From Apoda limacodes (Eukaryota; Arthropoda; Insecta; Lepidoptera; Limacodidae), in assembly GCA_946406115.1 (NCBI GenBank), contig OX291545.1, positions 17,188,001 to 17,252,000 of the forward strand: a stretch of DNA of 64,000 bases, given 5' to 3'. This document shows positions 1 through 13,100 of this stretch, in pieces. The first letter of the stretch is position 1; every line of letters starts with the position of its first letter. Made by a program: the position numbers and the translations under genes. A model generated the notes under the pieces. It had not been told where the DNA came from. It ran no database searches and saw only the letters and a program-made list of their open reading frames with translations.

Positions 1-1480
1 TAATTCGTCATACCACATATTCTGTGCAGATTTCAGTTAATTACTATGGTTCAAAAGGCACATAAAAACTTAAATATAGTCCCGTTGGCACCATAAAAAT
101 CATTTTGATAATTATCATAGGTTATGGGTTTAAACGACGTTTTAATAGCAATAATGTTACGCTTGAAATTAAAGTTTGGTGGTCTACGAAGTTAAATAAT
201 ACGATATAAATAAACAGGTAGTACAAAGTAAAATAATAAAGTTTTCTGTTACAGGTTTTGTCAACTAGAAAATGATCGGCATCCTTTAAACTCGAACACC
301 ATTTATACAAATGGAACCAGTATACGTAAGAAGGAACCAATAAAGGAAAGCAATTTAAAAAAAGCTGTCTCTTGTAATCAGTTTTGCAAAAGACATACAT
401 TTCTGTATAATGTGAGAAATACTTATTTCTACTACTATAAATAACAAAATGTATTGGTAACCTAGGTTTCTTTATAATAAAATATTTTTTTTAAACTTAT
501 TTTTTATTTTTTTTATGTTAACCAAAAATCAAACGTTAAAATAAAAAAATTTAGGCCACAAGCGGCCCAAAATCCTCGTTCACACTTTGCTTCTATTTAA
601 ACACAAAACAAAAAAAAATCTCATAGCTAACGAAAAAAAAAACTTATAATACCCAGCCATGGAGTAGGTACTAGGGCAGATATCCATCTGATGGACATCT
701 GTTACTATATATATCTATAGTATCTCTCTTTCTTTAATCTTCATGGGGTGAGATTCCTTCAGAGTCTCGCCCCAAAAGTCTGGTGGAGCAGTAATGGCTG
801 TATCAGCAAATTGCATAGATATTTCAGAAAAAAACAAAAAAACTTTAATCTGTGATAGTAATCAAAGAGAATGAGTTTTGGCGCGAATCTTAAGAAGGAG
901 TGGTGTTTTTTTCTGTTTAATTTTTCTCAATTCATTTAGTGACTTTCGATGTATATATTTTAGCAATGTTTTACGAAAGCGTGTTAAGAATTGTGCAGCG
1001 AAGGCTCATGAATAGTGAATTATGAAGAAATAAGCAGGACATGACGCGCAATATCTGAGGATCCACACCAAATCTCCCGCCCAATCTTGGGACTTCAAAA
1101 CGAGGACGCGCGGTAACGCCCGCGCCACGATACGATATAATATAATTGACTTTGACTCTGGCAAATGCATAAATGTCTGCTAAGACCGTGCGAGCCCATT
1201 ATAATATTAAAAAAAAAAATCAAAGAGAATGGACATATACCTAAGACCAAGTATCCAATAGACTTGTAATAAGCGTATACCCGTAAGGGACAGAAATAGA
1301 GTCACTGACCTCTGTGGCAAAGAACAATGTTACCAAATTTACGTAATATTACCCCACTTTTACCTGTAGATATGTACAAGCTGTTGCCCGGGTAGAATGT
1401 TTTTAAACGCATGATATAAATATGGAAGTTTGTAATTTTTTTGTTTGTTATTGCTTAACAATGTTCAATTTTATATAAAA
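1..1480. other. AT-rich intergenic DNA without a recognisable gene
   Basis: No coding region is supported; open frames here are short and AT-rich. The stretch holds poly-A/T runs, a decayed repeat at 741-829 (separate entry), and a small GC-rich patch near 1075-1130 with a short self-complementary stretch. The interval up to the Helitron-like element at 1481 is otherwise featureless to me. Confidence 0.6.
741..829 (-). repeat. Decayed interspersed repeat with coding-like frame, matching 61573-61658
   Basis: Read on the minus strand this segment carries a short open frame whose peptide contains AITAPPDFWGETLKE. A diverged copy lies on the plus strand near the other end of the window (61573-61658), where one extra T in a T-run shifts the frame in the middle. 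Conservation of the frame suggests a fragment of a transposon protein or of a duplicated exon; I do not recognise the family. Confidence 0.5.
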
Positions 1481-2017
1481 AACTTCTGCCAGCCTTTTCG
1501 CCCGCCCTAAATTTCGTTATCGGTGTAGGTTCTTACGGCAACTCCTCAATTATAGAAAAAAAAAAAACAAGCAATCAAATCTCTCCTCTTTAACGGCATA
1601 ATACATTCGTGTCTGTGAAACAATGGAAAATTACAAAATTTCAACCCAATCGGTCCAGCCATTTAGAAGTTGACATACCGACATCAGCGCCACCTACCGG
1701 GTTCAATTATATTTTTAAATCATCCAGGAAACAATCAAAATACCCCTATTAAAGTTCAACCCAATCGGTTCAGCCGTTTAGAAGTTATGTGAAAAAGATA
1801 AGTACCGAAGGATAATTCTTACTACCCGTTGTCCTATTACCCGTGTTCCCATAGGAATGAAGCATTTTACCGCGGTAAAAAGTAGCCTATGTTCATCAGG
1901 GATAATGTCGGCTTCTAATGGTAAAAGAATTTTTCAAATCGGTCCTGTAGTGTCGGAGCCTATTCAGTACAAAAAAACAACCGATCAAATCTTTCCTCTT
2001 TATAATATTATTGTAGA
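1481..2017 (-). mobile_element. Non-autonomous Helitron-like repeat (composite, degraded)
   Basis: The left part resembles the 'ctgccagc...cgcccgccctaaat' end of the Helitron-like family seen intact at 7622-7993. The right end has the family's 'tataatatta' block and finishes with GA before T, which on the minus strand is A|TC, the Helitron 5' boundary. The middle contains two copies of a 'caacccaatcggt.cagcc' segment, so this is probably a composite of two related copies. No Rep/helicase coding is present. Confidence 0.5.
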
Positions 2018-3739
2018 TAACATAATGTTGAAGACTCGGAGAAGTTTTAATATACAATGACATTGGTTTTATCCCAGAAAATTTAAGGATTTTAGGAATG
2101 GTTGCAAGTCAGAGTTTGAATTTTTAGCAACGCACGGCCAAATATATAACGTTTAGAAACAAACTTATGAAGTGACATTAAACGTAGTAGTGAAAAGATA
2201 GTATCATGGAGGTTGTATGAATATTGAAGTCGTATGAACACTGAAGTTTTCATGCTTTAGATTTATATGAAACTTGGTATGGAGATAGTTTGAGACCCGA
2301 GAAAGGACATAGAATAGTTTTGTATCACGGAAATCATTCCTCAAGGAAGTAAAAAAAGGGGTGGCAATTTTTATGAGGAATCAATAGTATATCAAGTATG
2401 GGCTATAAAACTGGACAAATTTGAATTTGAAATGTGAAATCAAGTAAGAAAATAAATCAATACACTAAAAAAAAAAACTTTTTTTTTTTAATAACGTTAC
2501 ATTAATCGAGAAGCAGCTGGATATAAAATAAAACAAAAATAAAAAGTCAGCTAATTATTGATTATTATATCGTTGGCTTTTAAGTTCTGAAGAATTGCAG
2601 ACAACTTCACATTTTTCTTGCTTAGTCGAAGTTTTTGCTCAAATTGTAACTAGTTTTTTTTCTGCGAATCTTAGCTGCTAACGACTGTCGGTTTGATTCT
2701 ACAGTTAATTTTAATTTCCTAGGCGTTATCGTTGTGTTATCTGCGTTTGCATGCGATGAATAATCGATCTGAAATATAAGTAAATGACATTAACAAATTG
2801 ATAAATTGTACTTGTACAGATGACTCATTATGAAGCAAAAAACACGTATGATTTTTTTAGAAATATCATAAGTTGCTTCAATTCAGAGTGCTGAATTGTT
2901 CTTTTAAAGTTTTGTAACATTTAGAAAACACTAAAATGGTGGTTAGAGCCATAAAAAAACAATAAAAACGTACATCGTACATCGATGGAAGCAAGCAAGA
3001 CGGAACATTCCAATATTCGACTTGCACTTGACACTTTTAAGTAGGCTTTGTCCTTTCCCTAGGTGCATGCTATTACCTAGCCAAACTAACATTAACTCTA
3101 TTTAACTACCTTTAACTTACTAGTTTCACAAGCGTTGCGAAGGCAATTTTTGCAAAATGCTTCAAACATATTCGTCTAAAATTGGTTGGTTCGCAATTTT
3201 ATCGACCTGTTGCATTTATCCACAGTTGGCATACTACAGTTTTATTTTAGGGAATCTGAAACAAAAAATTTAAATAGAAGCTAATTACTACCATATTTGG
3301 GTAAATTACCAACGCCAGAGCTGGCATCCCTGAAAAACTTGTAACCCACCCAAAATAAAAAGTAATAGAAAATGGCGAACTGGCGTAATTTCCCCTGACA
3401 ATTCAGTCCTTGTCCTCACTTCTGAATTTAGGCGGTTAATCTATAAAACAATGTATTATAAATAATGTGATTTCAAGCTGAAATTAATAGTACTGACTAT
3501 ACTATATGATGTAATTTATTGCATTCTATTCATATTTGCAGAAATTAAGTGAAATAAAAGTCAAACCGACGTACTTACGTATGAAATGTTATATTTTCGA
3601 TTTTCCGCTAACTGCGGCTATTACAGCCGATAAAACAACAGTACACCATAGTTTTTAGGATATAAAACATTTATGACTTAGTTTCAAACAAAAATAATTA
3701 TTCAAAGTTCACAATAAGTCACTGTTTTGGTGATTTTTC
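2018..3739. other. AT-rich intergenic DNA upstream of DGAT1
   Basis: No gene is supported. It contains an A-run followed directly by a T-run near 2466-2490 and otherwise AT-rich unique-looking sequence. Regulatory DNA for the downstream gene may lie here but no specific element can be named. Confidence 0.5.
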
Positions 3740-4044
3740 AACGCACTGTTCTGCTTTGTTGGGCACAGTTTTAACTGTGTCCAACGATACGCTGACAAAG
3801 ACGAAGAACATTGTCTATATCTTTGTCACTCTTAATGGTTTTTGTAAGTAGCTTTCCCGTTCCCTCTTTATTTTTCTTTTTGGTTGTCAAGTCTATTGGA
3901 AGACATATTATCTGTGATCTATGGCTGTCTCGTCGCTTGTTGTGTTGTTATGATAATTATAGTTTAAATATTGTCCAGAAATAATGGTTTAAGGAATGGT
4001 TTACTGATATTACTGAGTACATTATTGTTAACTTATATTTACAG
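3740..4044 (+). promoter_or_regulatory. Probable DGAT1 5' leader: noncoding exon and 5' UTR intron
   Basis: A good donor (GTAAGT at 3844) and a good acceptor (tatatttacag ending at 4044) bracket a 201-bp candidate intron that stops 33 bases before the DGAT1 start codon. A noncoding first exon would then lie roughly 3740-3843. A near-perfect palindrome (gggcacagtt-tt-aactgtgtcc at 3761-3782) sits in it. The promoter itself is not identifiable: no convincing TATA box was found, and the start site is inferred only from the splice signals. Confidence 0.4.
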
Positions 4045-4077
4045 TGTATACATAATTCGCTCTTCTGGATTAGTAAA

Positions 4078-4193
4078 ATGACATCAGAATCCGAAGATAA
4101 TGCCCTGCGGTACAGAAGAGCGCAAAGCACTACAAGGGCTGAGGAAATAACTGAAAAAGAAAAAAAAGCTCGAAAATCACAGCTAGATAAACC
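4078..4193 (+). CDS. DGAT1: DGAT1 exon 1
   Basis: Encodes the charged cytosolic N-terminus (begins MTSESEDNALRYRRAQS), the region that carries regulatory and oligomerisation functions in characterised DGAT1 proteins. It ends after two bases of a proline codon before gtaaga. Confidence 0.92.
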
Positions 4194-7100
4194 GTAAGAA
4201 ATCAGCTGCTTTAAGGCGATTATAATAACACTGGGAAATAGTTACAGAAACTTAAAGGGGACGCAAGGGAAAAATAAACCGGATTTTTTACGTTTTTTCG
4301 CTTGTTCGTTTTTTCCTCAGCGCTCCCTTTTCTTGTAATACAACCAGGTTTTAGAATAACAGTTAGCTACCCTTTTTCAACCATTCCTGATAAAAAAAAA
4401 TGTGGAAACTTTGTGGGTTTTATGGTTATTTATTTGGGCTATGTGTCCGCCCCATCGCTTTGACCAATAGTACGGAATGATTATAATTATGTATTAAATT
4501 TATTTTCAGATGCCACAAGCCAAGGGATTCATTATTTTCATGGAGTTCAGAATTTGCAAATTTCACTGGTCTAGTGAACTGGGGCTTTTTGATGCTTACA
4601 ATTGGAGGCTTGCGATTGTGCCTTGAAAACTTTTTAAAGTAGGTGGTTGATCTGTCCTGTATAAGTAAAGTTAAAATTAATTCATTTTTTGATTTATAGA
4701 CTTCATGATATAAATCTTTCTCAGAACTCTCATAATATGGTGTATGTATATTTTATACCTTTTGAAATGTTTAGTAGGTATTATTTGAACTTTGTGACTC
4801 AACTAAAAATATATTGCAGATATGGTTTTCGTGTAAACCCCATTGAATGGATTATTGTATTGACTGGTTATAATGAGGGTAGTCGTCAACAGTATCCTTC
4901 TGTCATATTACTAATCTGTAAGTATTTTACCTTTATCATATAGGGCGCGTTCGTTCTGGGATTCAGAGTTCCCACGAATGATACTTTTCACACTTTTGAT
5001 AACGCTTGTTTTGCCACCGACACCTACCATTCGTTTAGCTTTGAAACGTTACTAACAAAATTTTCGGTTACAATACCTGCAAAACGAACGGTTGACGTAC
5101 ACACACTACGATAAAACACACACACACTACCATAAACAATGAATATGTATAGGCAGTTTAACAGATTAACACAAAAACTCCACCTCTAGACATGGGTCTA
5201 AAGTTTCATTATTCGGTGGCAAAAGTGACAAAAATAACAAAAATATCGTAAACGAACGCATGACAGTTTGTCACAGATGATACGAAACTTTTGATATTTT
5301 TGATACCCATGCTAAACGAACGGATGACATGTGGCAAAAGTAATGAAAATAATGATTCTGCATCCCAGAACGAACGCACTGGAAGTTACAATTTCATTTC
5401 AGTAGGTAAATTAAAATTTAAATTGTGACAACAACTTAATGCTGTTAATATAATTGGGTTATTTACTCTTGTGGTCCAAGTTTTAGATGACAAGCATTTT
5501 CTGCATTTCCATTCCTTCACATGGTAATGGAGCAATGGTGTGACCTTATTTTTGGTTACAGGAATAGCTTGAGGATTTAAAAAGTCAAAAAATAGTTTTT
5601 GTCCCGATCAGGAGTTCCCCACGTAAATAGATTTGGTTTAGGTTTCTATGGCTTACTTAATTTTTGGGACAAGGATAGCTGGTGAGACAAAATAATATAA
5701 AATTCATTGGAGATGATCAAATTTGCTGTAGGCAAAAGCTCCTTCAATATGAAATAAGATATTATACTACAAATTAATAAAATGACGAATAAGAATTTCA
5801 GCAAACTGTCTTGTTATACTGTCAATGTATCTAAAAAAAATTGTTACTAAAATATCTCAACATTTTGAGGAAAGGTGATGTGCATGATATAAATACTTGA
5901 AATAAATATCAATTAATCAGGCTTAAGTTAACAGGCTTATTATTTATGGCAAGTAGTAAAAGAATAATATGATATCTAAAATGATTCACAATTTATCTGA
6001 TAAACAGTTTCAAATCTGCATCAAATACCTGTTATTTAGCGAAATATCTAATAATGTACTTTTATGTTTAAATTATAAAATAATATATAGAAATGATAAT
6101 GTTCAAAATGATTTTTATTAGAATTTCTTATGTTTTGAAATAGACATATCTGTATATTGGAAAATAAAATATCCAAAAAGAGTAACAAAGAATAAGTTCT
6201 TTGCTGTCTCTCCTTAATAAAAAACAATATCACAAAATAAGTAATAGTACTACATACAGAATCATACATACTCAGTCACATCAGCTCCCGTACAAACTGC
6301 ATAAATTATATTGTGAACCAGATGTAATAAAAATAAATACACACAGTCATGTAATAAAATAAAGTGCAAAAAAGAAGGCCCATTCTTATTTCATTGACTT
6401 TGGAATGGTGAAAATTCAAGCTCTTATGTAATAACAAATAGTTTCCTCCGAACATATATGCTACAGATTTTCCTAAAGACGTTATAGCAATTAGAAAGAA
6501 GACTAAAATAAAAAGAAATAAAAAAGGGAAAACCGGCAAACATAAAGTTTGATAAATTAATAATCAAACCCAACCTAAATATCACAAGTGAAAGTGGCAA
6601 CCTACAGAATCACCTAATGGATCATAATTACAGGATGAGACAAAAGACCAGCAAGGACCATAAAATAAAACAAATGTATATAAATAAAACAAACACATCT
6701 AGACCTATACACCTTGCTAGGTCAAACTCAATATCTTCAGCAAATACGAAATAATGAAAAAAGGTGCACACCAGAAACCAGGAAAGAACAAACACAAAAG
6801 AAAACTGAGGAAAAACCGAAGTTATAACATACAAATAGTAATACCTAATACATTGTCTGTATACACTGTAAAATTTTTATTGTTTTAATGCCGTGGACAG
6901 GTGGTCAGAAGCATGAAACACTATCGATTTGTAAAGATAAAAATAAAAAAAAAAAATTTTAAATATCAATCAATTCTTGCTTGAGTGACAAAATGACGTG
7001 AACCATTAGTAGGTAGGTCATTCAAAGAGACCGAACCTATTATGACCCATAAATTATTTCACCAATTACGCGTAGCGTAGTCCATATGAACTTCGATAAA

Positions 7101-10100
7101 TTAACCAATGCTAGACTAATTACCGCACCTACATCTTATTTGATTGGCAATTCGCAAGGCGTGTGCCCCCCCGCGCCCCGCGGGCTACGGTCAAAACATT
7201 TCAAAAAATCACCTGTACGACGTAGGCATACCTAGGTCAGTAGGTAACTAACTTGTGGCGCTACTACTGTTTTCACGCACTTTGCGGATATTACAGTATC
7301 ACTTCCTATCTTTTTTATTTTAAGAGATATAACCCCGATTAAGTTGTTGATGAATAGTACTTTGTAAAGTGAACCACCCATCCACGGCAATAAAACAACT
7401 TAAATGTATCGGTGTATAGTACAAACTGATGGAAAATTATATGAACTAAGTAATGCACTACAAGATATAAAATAGAACATCCTCTGCTTAGATGGTAGAG
7501 CAGGCCTATGTTTTTAAAAGAACACGCTGACACAAATAAAACTCCAGACTGATGTGCAACAACTATTAATTCAATAAATTTAAACACCACAAATAAATCT
7601 ATATATTAACATATATAAATACTAGACTTTGCCAGCGGCTCCGCCCGCCCTAAATTCGGTTATCGGCGTGGGATTCATTTATTTAATCTCTGTATTAATA
7701 CTGGGATTTACTCCTTAATTAGCCCGCCCTAAAGTCGGTTATCGGCGACTGTGGTTTACTCCTTAATTACTAATGAAGTATGCTATATCAAGCTGTTGCT
7801 ATAGCTATAGTTTGTTTAAGCTCGGGTATAGTTATTCCCGCGGGAATTTTGGGATAAAAAGTAGCCTATATGCTATTCCAGAACCTAACCCATATGTATG
7901 CCAAGTTTCATCCCGATCCGTCCAGTGGTTGAATAGTGAAAGAGTAACAAACATCCATCCAAACAAACTTTCACATTTATAATATTAGAAGGATATTCAT
8001 CAAAATATTGTAATTGTCAGTAATAAAAGCTTATTGTATTGACTCCCTTGCAGCCTTGTTGGTAGTGTTTCTGACTGCTGTGCAAAGGGTGAGGGTTCGA
8101 TTCCCTCATTGATCAAACATTTATGTGATAAATAACATTTGTGTTTGTCTTGAGTCTGGGTGTATTTATGTAGGTATTTACAAAAAAAAGTAATATACAT
8201 ATATGTATCTGTATCCGTTGTCTGACACCCATAACACAAGCTCTGCTCACTTTGGGGTCAGACGGCACAAAATATTTATTTATTTATTGTTATATTATTG
8301 ATATGTAATAAAAATAGGTATTCAGTCATAGAAAAATTAATCAAGTGCGAGTCTGACACATGCACCGTGGATTCCTCAGCCAAGTGCGAGTCTGACACGT
8401 GCAATGGGTTCCGTACTACCAAATAAATTACGAACACAACAACAAAAAATTGTACATGCTATAAAATAACTGACCGCGCCCGATATTGCTTATCTTCGCA
8501 TATTGTTTCTGTAATAGTCATAGGCTTATTACATGTACGGAACCTAAAAACATACAGCTTTGAAATAATACTATTACTACTACGTGTTTTCACGTTTTTT
8601 TTTAGGTTCCGTACCCCAAAAGGAAAATAATGAACCCTTATTATCAGTCTGTCTGTCTGTCAAGTCCCTATTTTTCAATAACGCTTGGAGGGTATCAAGT
8701 TGAAATTAATATCAAATACTAAAGGCTAAGGTCACTAAAAGTTTAAAAAAAAAGTCAAGCTTCTAAGTCAATGCAATGAAAAAAAAAACGGTAATTTTTG
8801 TTGCATATTGTGACACAAATAAATCAAAACCTATAGGGTACTTCCTGTTAACCTTGAATCATGAAATTTGGAAAGAAGCAAGGTCTTACATTACAAATAT
8901 AGGAAAAAATCCAAAATTTGTTAAGTTGTAGTTATAACACATTTGACAAAAGTAGTTGTTTATCTGTCAAGATCCTTTTACTGAAGAATGCGTGGAGTTA
9001 TTAAGTTGAAATAATATCAAATACAAAGTTCTATGGTCCCTTCAAGTTTCCCAAAAATCAATTTTTTATGTCAACGAAAAAAAAAACAATATGGCTATTT
9101 TTGACGCAGATTGAGCTATTCTGTTATTATCAAATTAATCAAAATCTTATGAGGTACTTCCCGTTGTTCTAGAGTCATGAAATTTGACGCGAAGCAATGT
9201 CTTACATCACAAATATAGGAAAAAATCCAATAACTTATAATGAAGGTATAAACCTGAGAGACTTGAACTCATAATGGATAAACTATCTACATATAATAAG
9301 TTTGTATGATACCCTCGGTGCGCGAGCCAGGCTAATTTGCTGTCACTTTTATAGTAAGGTCTTAATTTGGTGCTGTAAAATGTTTTTTAAAATATTTGTG
9401 TATGATTTTGCTTCTTATACTATAGAGCTTAAAGTAATTTGTATGGAAAAGAAAATGTTTTATTAACAAATTAATAGTTTTAGAACTGGCATCAATCAAG
9501 TACAATCAGAAATATTAGACTTCTACTTAACAATCCTATTATCAGGAATAGAAATGATTTTTTTTTTGGTGGGAACTCTGGCTTACTCCTCCGTCTTTAC
9601 AGCTATCTCTGTCCCAAAACCTTGTAAAAAAAAAATGTTATGTATGACGCTACGTGAGGAATAGTAACTGTCTGACATAAAAAAACCGTAGGAATGTTAG
9701 GCATTAAAATTATTCTATATCCATAATTTTAATTCTTAACTCCCTCGCAGCCTAGTTGGTTGTGTGGCCGACTGCCGCGCAGAAGGGTGTGGGTTCGATT
9801 CCCGCAGTGGACAAACATTTATGTGATAAAAAACATTTGTGTTTGTCTTGAGTCTGGGTGTATTTATGTATAATATGTATGTATTTACAAAAAAAAAATG
9901 ATATATATGTATCTGTATCCGTTGTCTGGTATCCATAACACAAGCTTTGCTTACTTTGGGGCCAGACGGCGCTGTGTGTAATGTCCAAAAAATATTTATT
10001 TATTTATTTATTTATAATAGGGATCAGACAATTATTATGTAGAATAATCATGCCCTAAATAATTATCACTAAATAAAGCATATAAAGAATTATATAAATT

Positions 10101-13100
10101 GAAAAGATTATCATGCTTATATTTTTTTTTTTTTAAAAAAAACTATCACTACACTTCGTTTTCAGTTTGTGTCGTGCCTCCAGTTGTTAGTCTGCTGATA
10201 GAGAGGGGAATTGCAGTGGTAAGTTTATCTTAAGGCAAATTACACCAAAGCTGTGGATAACATAGTTTTAACTTGATAACTTTCTATATTATCTATAATA
10301 ATAAAAAATAATCAATATGCATAGATTTCGGCAGTGCTGGCCGATACAATGCAAACAACTTAGGTAAAATAATAAATAATTTGATTTTTTACAAAATAAT
10401 AAATATATACTTTTTTAACCGAGGTTGTTTGCATTTAAGTTACGTTATGTTGGGTTATCCCTTGTTTGAAAAGAGGATACTTGATTCCAAAGTGTCCATT
10501 TTCGATTCACTTTAAACGGAATATAGGGCTTTATGAACACCTTTGAATCGTCAAAATAAACATAATTACAAAACAAATTACACAAGTAGTAAATCCAATT
10601 ACACCTATACATTTAATATAAATTGATTTTCAGGATATCATACCTGATAAAAGTGGAGTCATACTGCAAGTTCTTAATATATTATTCGTGATCAGTTTGC
10701 CAGTGGCTGTCTTACACTTTAAAGGTCAACAATTTAGTTTTGGTAAGTACACCACAAGTATGGAACCTGTGAAAACTAGTCAACGTCATTATGTGCATCA
10801 CGAAATTCAAGTGGAATTCGGCTATAGTTATTCCCATGGGATCTTTTATAGTTTCCGCCTATTAGCCTTTGTTCTGCTCCGTCTCTTAAACTATCTCTGT
10901 GCCAAATTTCCGATCAATTCGATGGTTTGTTGCGGCGTGATTAAATAACAATCAAACTTCCACAATAATAGTATTATGTACATCTTTAAAGTGACTAAAT
11001 TCACTGTCAGCTGATGTGGCAGTGGGCAGGCCACGTCTGTCGTAGGATCGATGACCGATGGAGCAGACGTTTCCTAGAGTGGAGTAGGCACTAAAAGCTG
11101 GATGCGGAAGGCAGAAGACAGGGAAAACTGGTGCGCCATAGAAGAGGCTTAGGTCATGCAGAGGACCTAAGTGGCTCAGTGGGTAATGACCCGACTGCTG
11201 AATCGAGGGGTCTGGGTTCGATTCCCGCATTAGACAAATATTTATGTGATGAACATTTGTGCGTCTTGAGACTTTGTGTTATCTATTTATATTATGTATG
11301 TATTTACAAAAAAAAGTATATATCTTTGTGTTACAGTGGGAATAACAACTGTGTGCTTAATATACTTGGTGCTATTTTTAAAACTTTGGAGCTATACACA
11401 GACAAATCACTGGTGCAGAATAGGCATCAAAAGTAAAAATTCAAAATCGACACTAAGAAGACAGAGTCTGTCTGCACCCAATTGGAGTAAGTTCGTGTAC
11501 TTTTTTTGAGTCCTACAGAAAACTAAAAATTAATATAAGTAATTATACCTACTAAACTGGCAATGGGTGGGCTATGCATTTTGGACTAACGATTTCCCTC
11601 GGGGTAGAGGTTATTGCATAAAGACTTCTCATTGTTAAGCGCAGTGTGTTTGGACTACTCCTCATCCGATAAAGCGGCGTTCTTATCAGGATTACAAAGC
11701 AAGGCCACTGGATGTAATAATACACGATCAGGCCTACATTCAGCAACGGACTTCTATATGCTATTAATTGTGTTACATTTAAGAAGCGCATTTAACGCCA
11801 ATATGTATAAAACCGAGCTTAGGATATTCTACTGGGTAATTATTTTACAGTACTGCAATTACTTAATTTGTTGGCATGTATCTGCTCATACTATATACAT
11901 AATATAACATTCCATTTACAGATGAACTTATTAACGCCGAACAGGAGCGTAAGTGGGATCTTTTAACATTTATTGTTTATTGGGCACGGTTTGCGTTCCA
12001 CTCCACGCACGTTTTGCACATATTTAAGTATTATAGCGACAAACATATCAATTTCACTAATAGAATAGGGTAGTTGACAAGGTCATAAAATTTCGATAAA
12101 AGTATTTAATTTGTACGAGTAGAATATACTATAAGAATATGACATGTGAAGAAATTAGCTCGATAGTATATGTCTTCGATATTTTACAGATATTTAAAAA
12201 AATTGTATTGTTTTTGTATTACCGATGGAATTTCAAAAGACTTTTTATTGGCATTATGACGTAAACGCAATATTAAAGGAGATAGGTAGGTAACTACACC
12301 TAATTGCATTGTTACAGTGTTAGTGGCGACACTAACTTGTACTTTTAGTACGGAGCGCTTATTATTATGTATAAATAAAGGAATTGAGCGCAACCCTTAA
12401 AAGTTAATATCGTCGAAAGTAGTTATCGGAGGAAAATTTTTCTTTCAACGATCCTAATTAACTTTTTATAATAACGTATAAAAATGGAGACAACTATATA
12501 GCCTATGCTATTAAAAGACGATCCGTTCAAATAATAAAGTTCAGACTAATTTAGCTTGATGATTAATTAACTAAATTAATATAATATAGATGCATCTATG
12601 CGACGTATAAGATTCCTGATTAATAATAACAAACAAGAGAAATCAAAATTCAAATTTTAAAAGTCGGCTTTTGTCAGAATTTTGTAAGCTAAGGATCCTA
12701 TTTATGACAGCACCAGTATTTATACGCTTATTATATTTTTTTTATTTTTGCCGCATCTTGTCGCCCGTCCGCTGTCGTTCCGCTGCGTCTACTGCAATAA
12801 AAAATGAAAACAGAAAATTTTACTATTTTGGTTTTGATGAATGTAAGAATATGAGGCAAAAATTCGTTTTCATTTAAATTGAATAAGTTGGATAAGTGAT
12901 ATGAAGGGTAAAAATTGAATTGTTTGTCGCTATTTACAATTGACATCACTTTCTTATTTTTTGTTTTCCGCTATTGTCATATTTTATGTAAATTTTAAGC
13001 TTTACTATGCATTCGTGTGTCTACATTTTTTTTCGCTTTTGGTTGCATATTAAAAAATTCATTGAGTTTCCTGATTTTTGTTTTTCCTAATTATTTTATC

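Noticed and set aside
6048..6834. Row of minus-strand frames in DGAT1 intron 3 as a membrane protein gene
   Set aside because: Phe/Leu/Tyr-rich low-complexity translations of AT-rich DNA, no splice logic or motif.
7481..7505. tRNA-like string (cctctgcttagatggtagagc)
   Set aside because: Only a D-arm-like piece; no anticodon arm, no B box, no acceptor stem pairing.
8041..8110. tRNA gene at the head of the SINE copies
   Set aside because: A and B box-like sequences are followed by a constant SINE body and an ATTT tail; repeated several times, so SINE.
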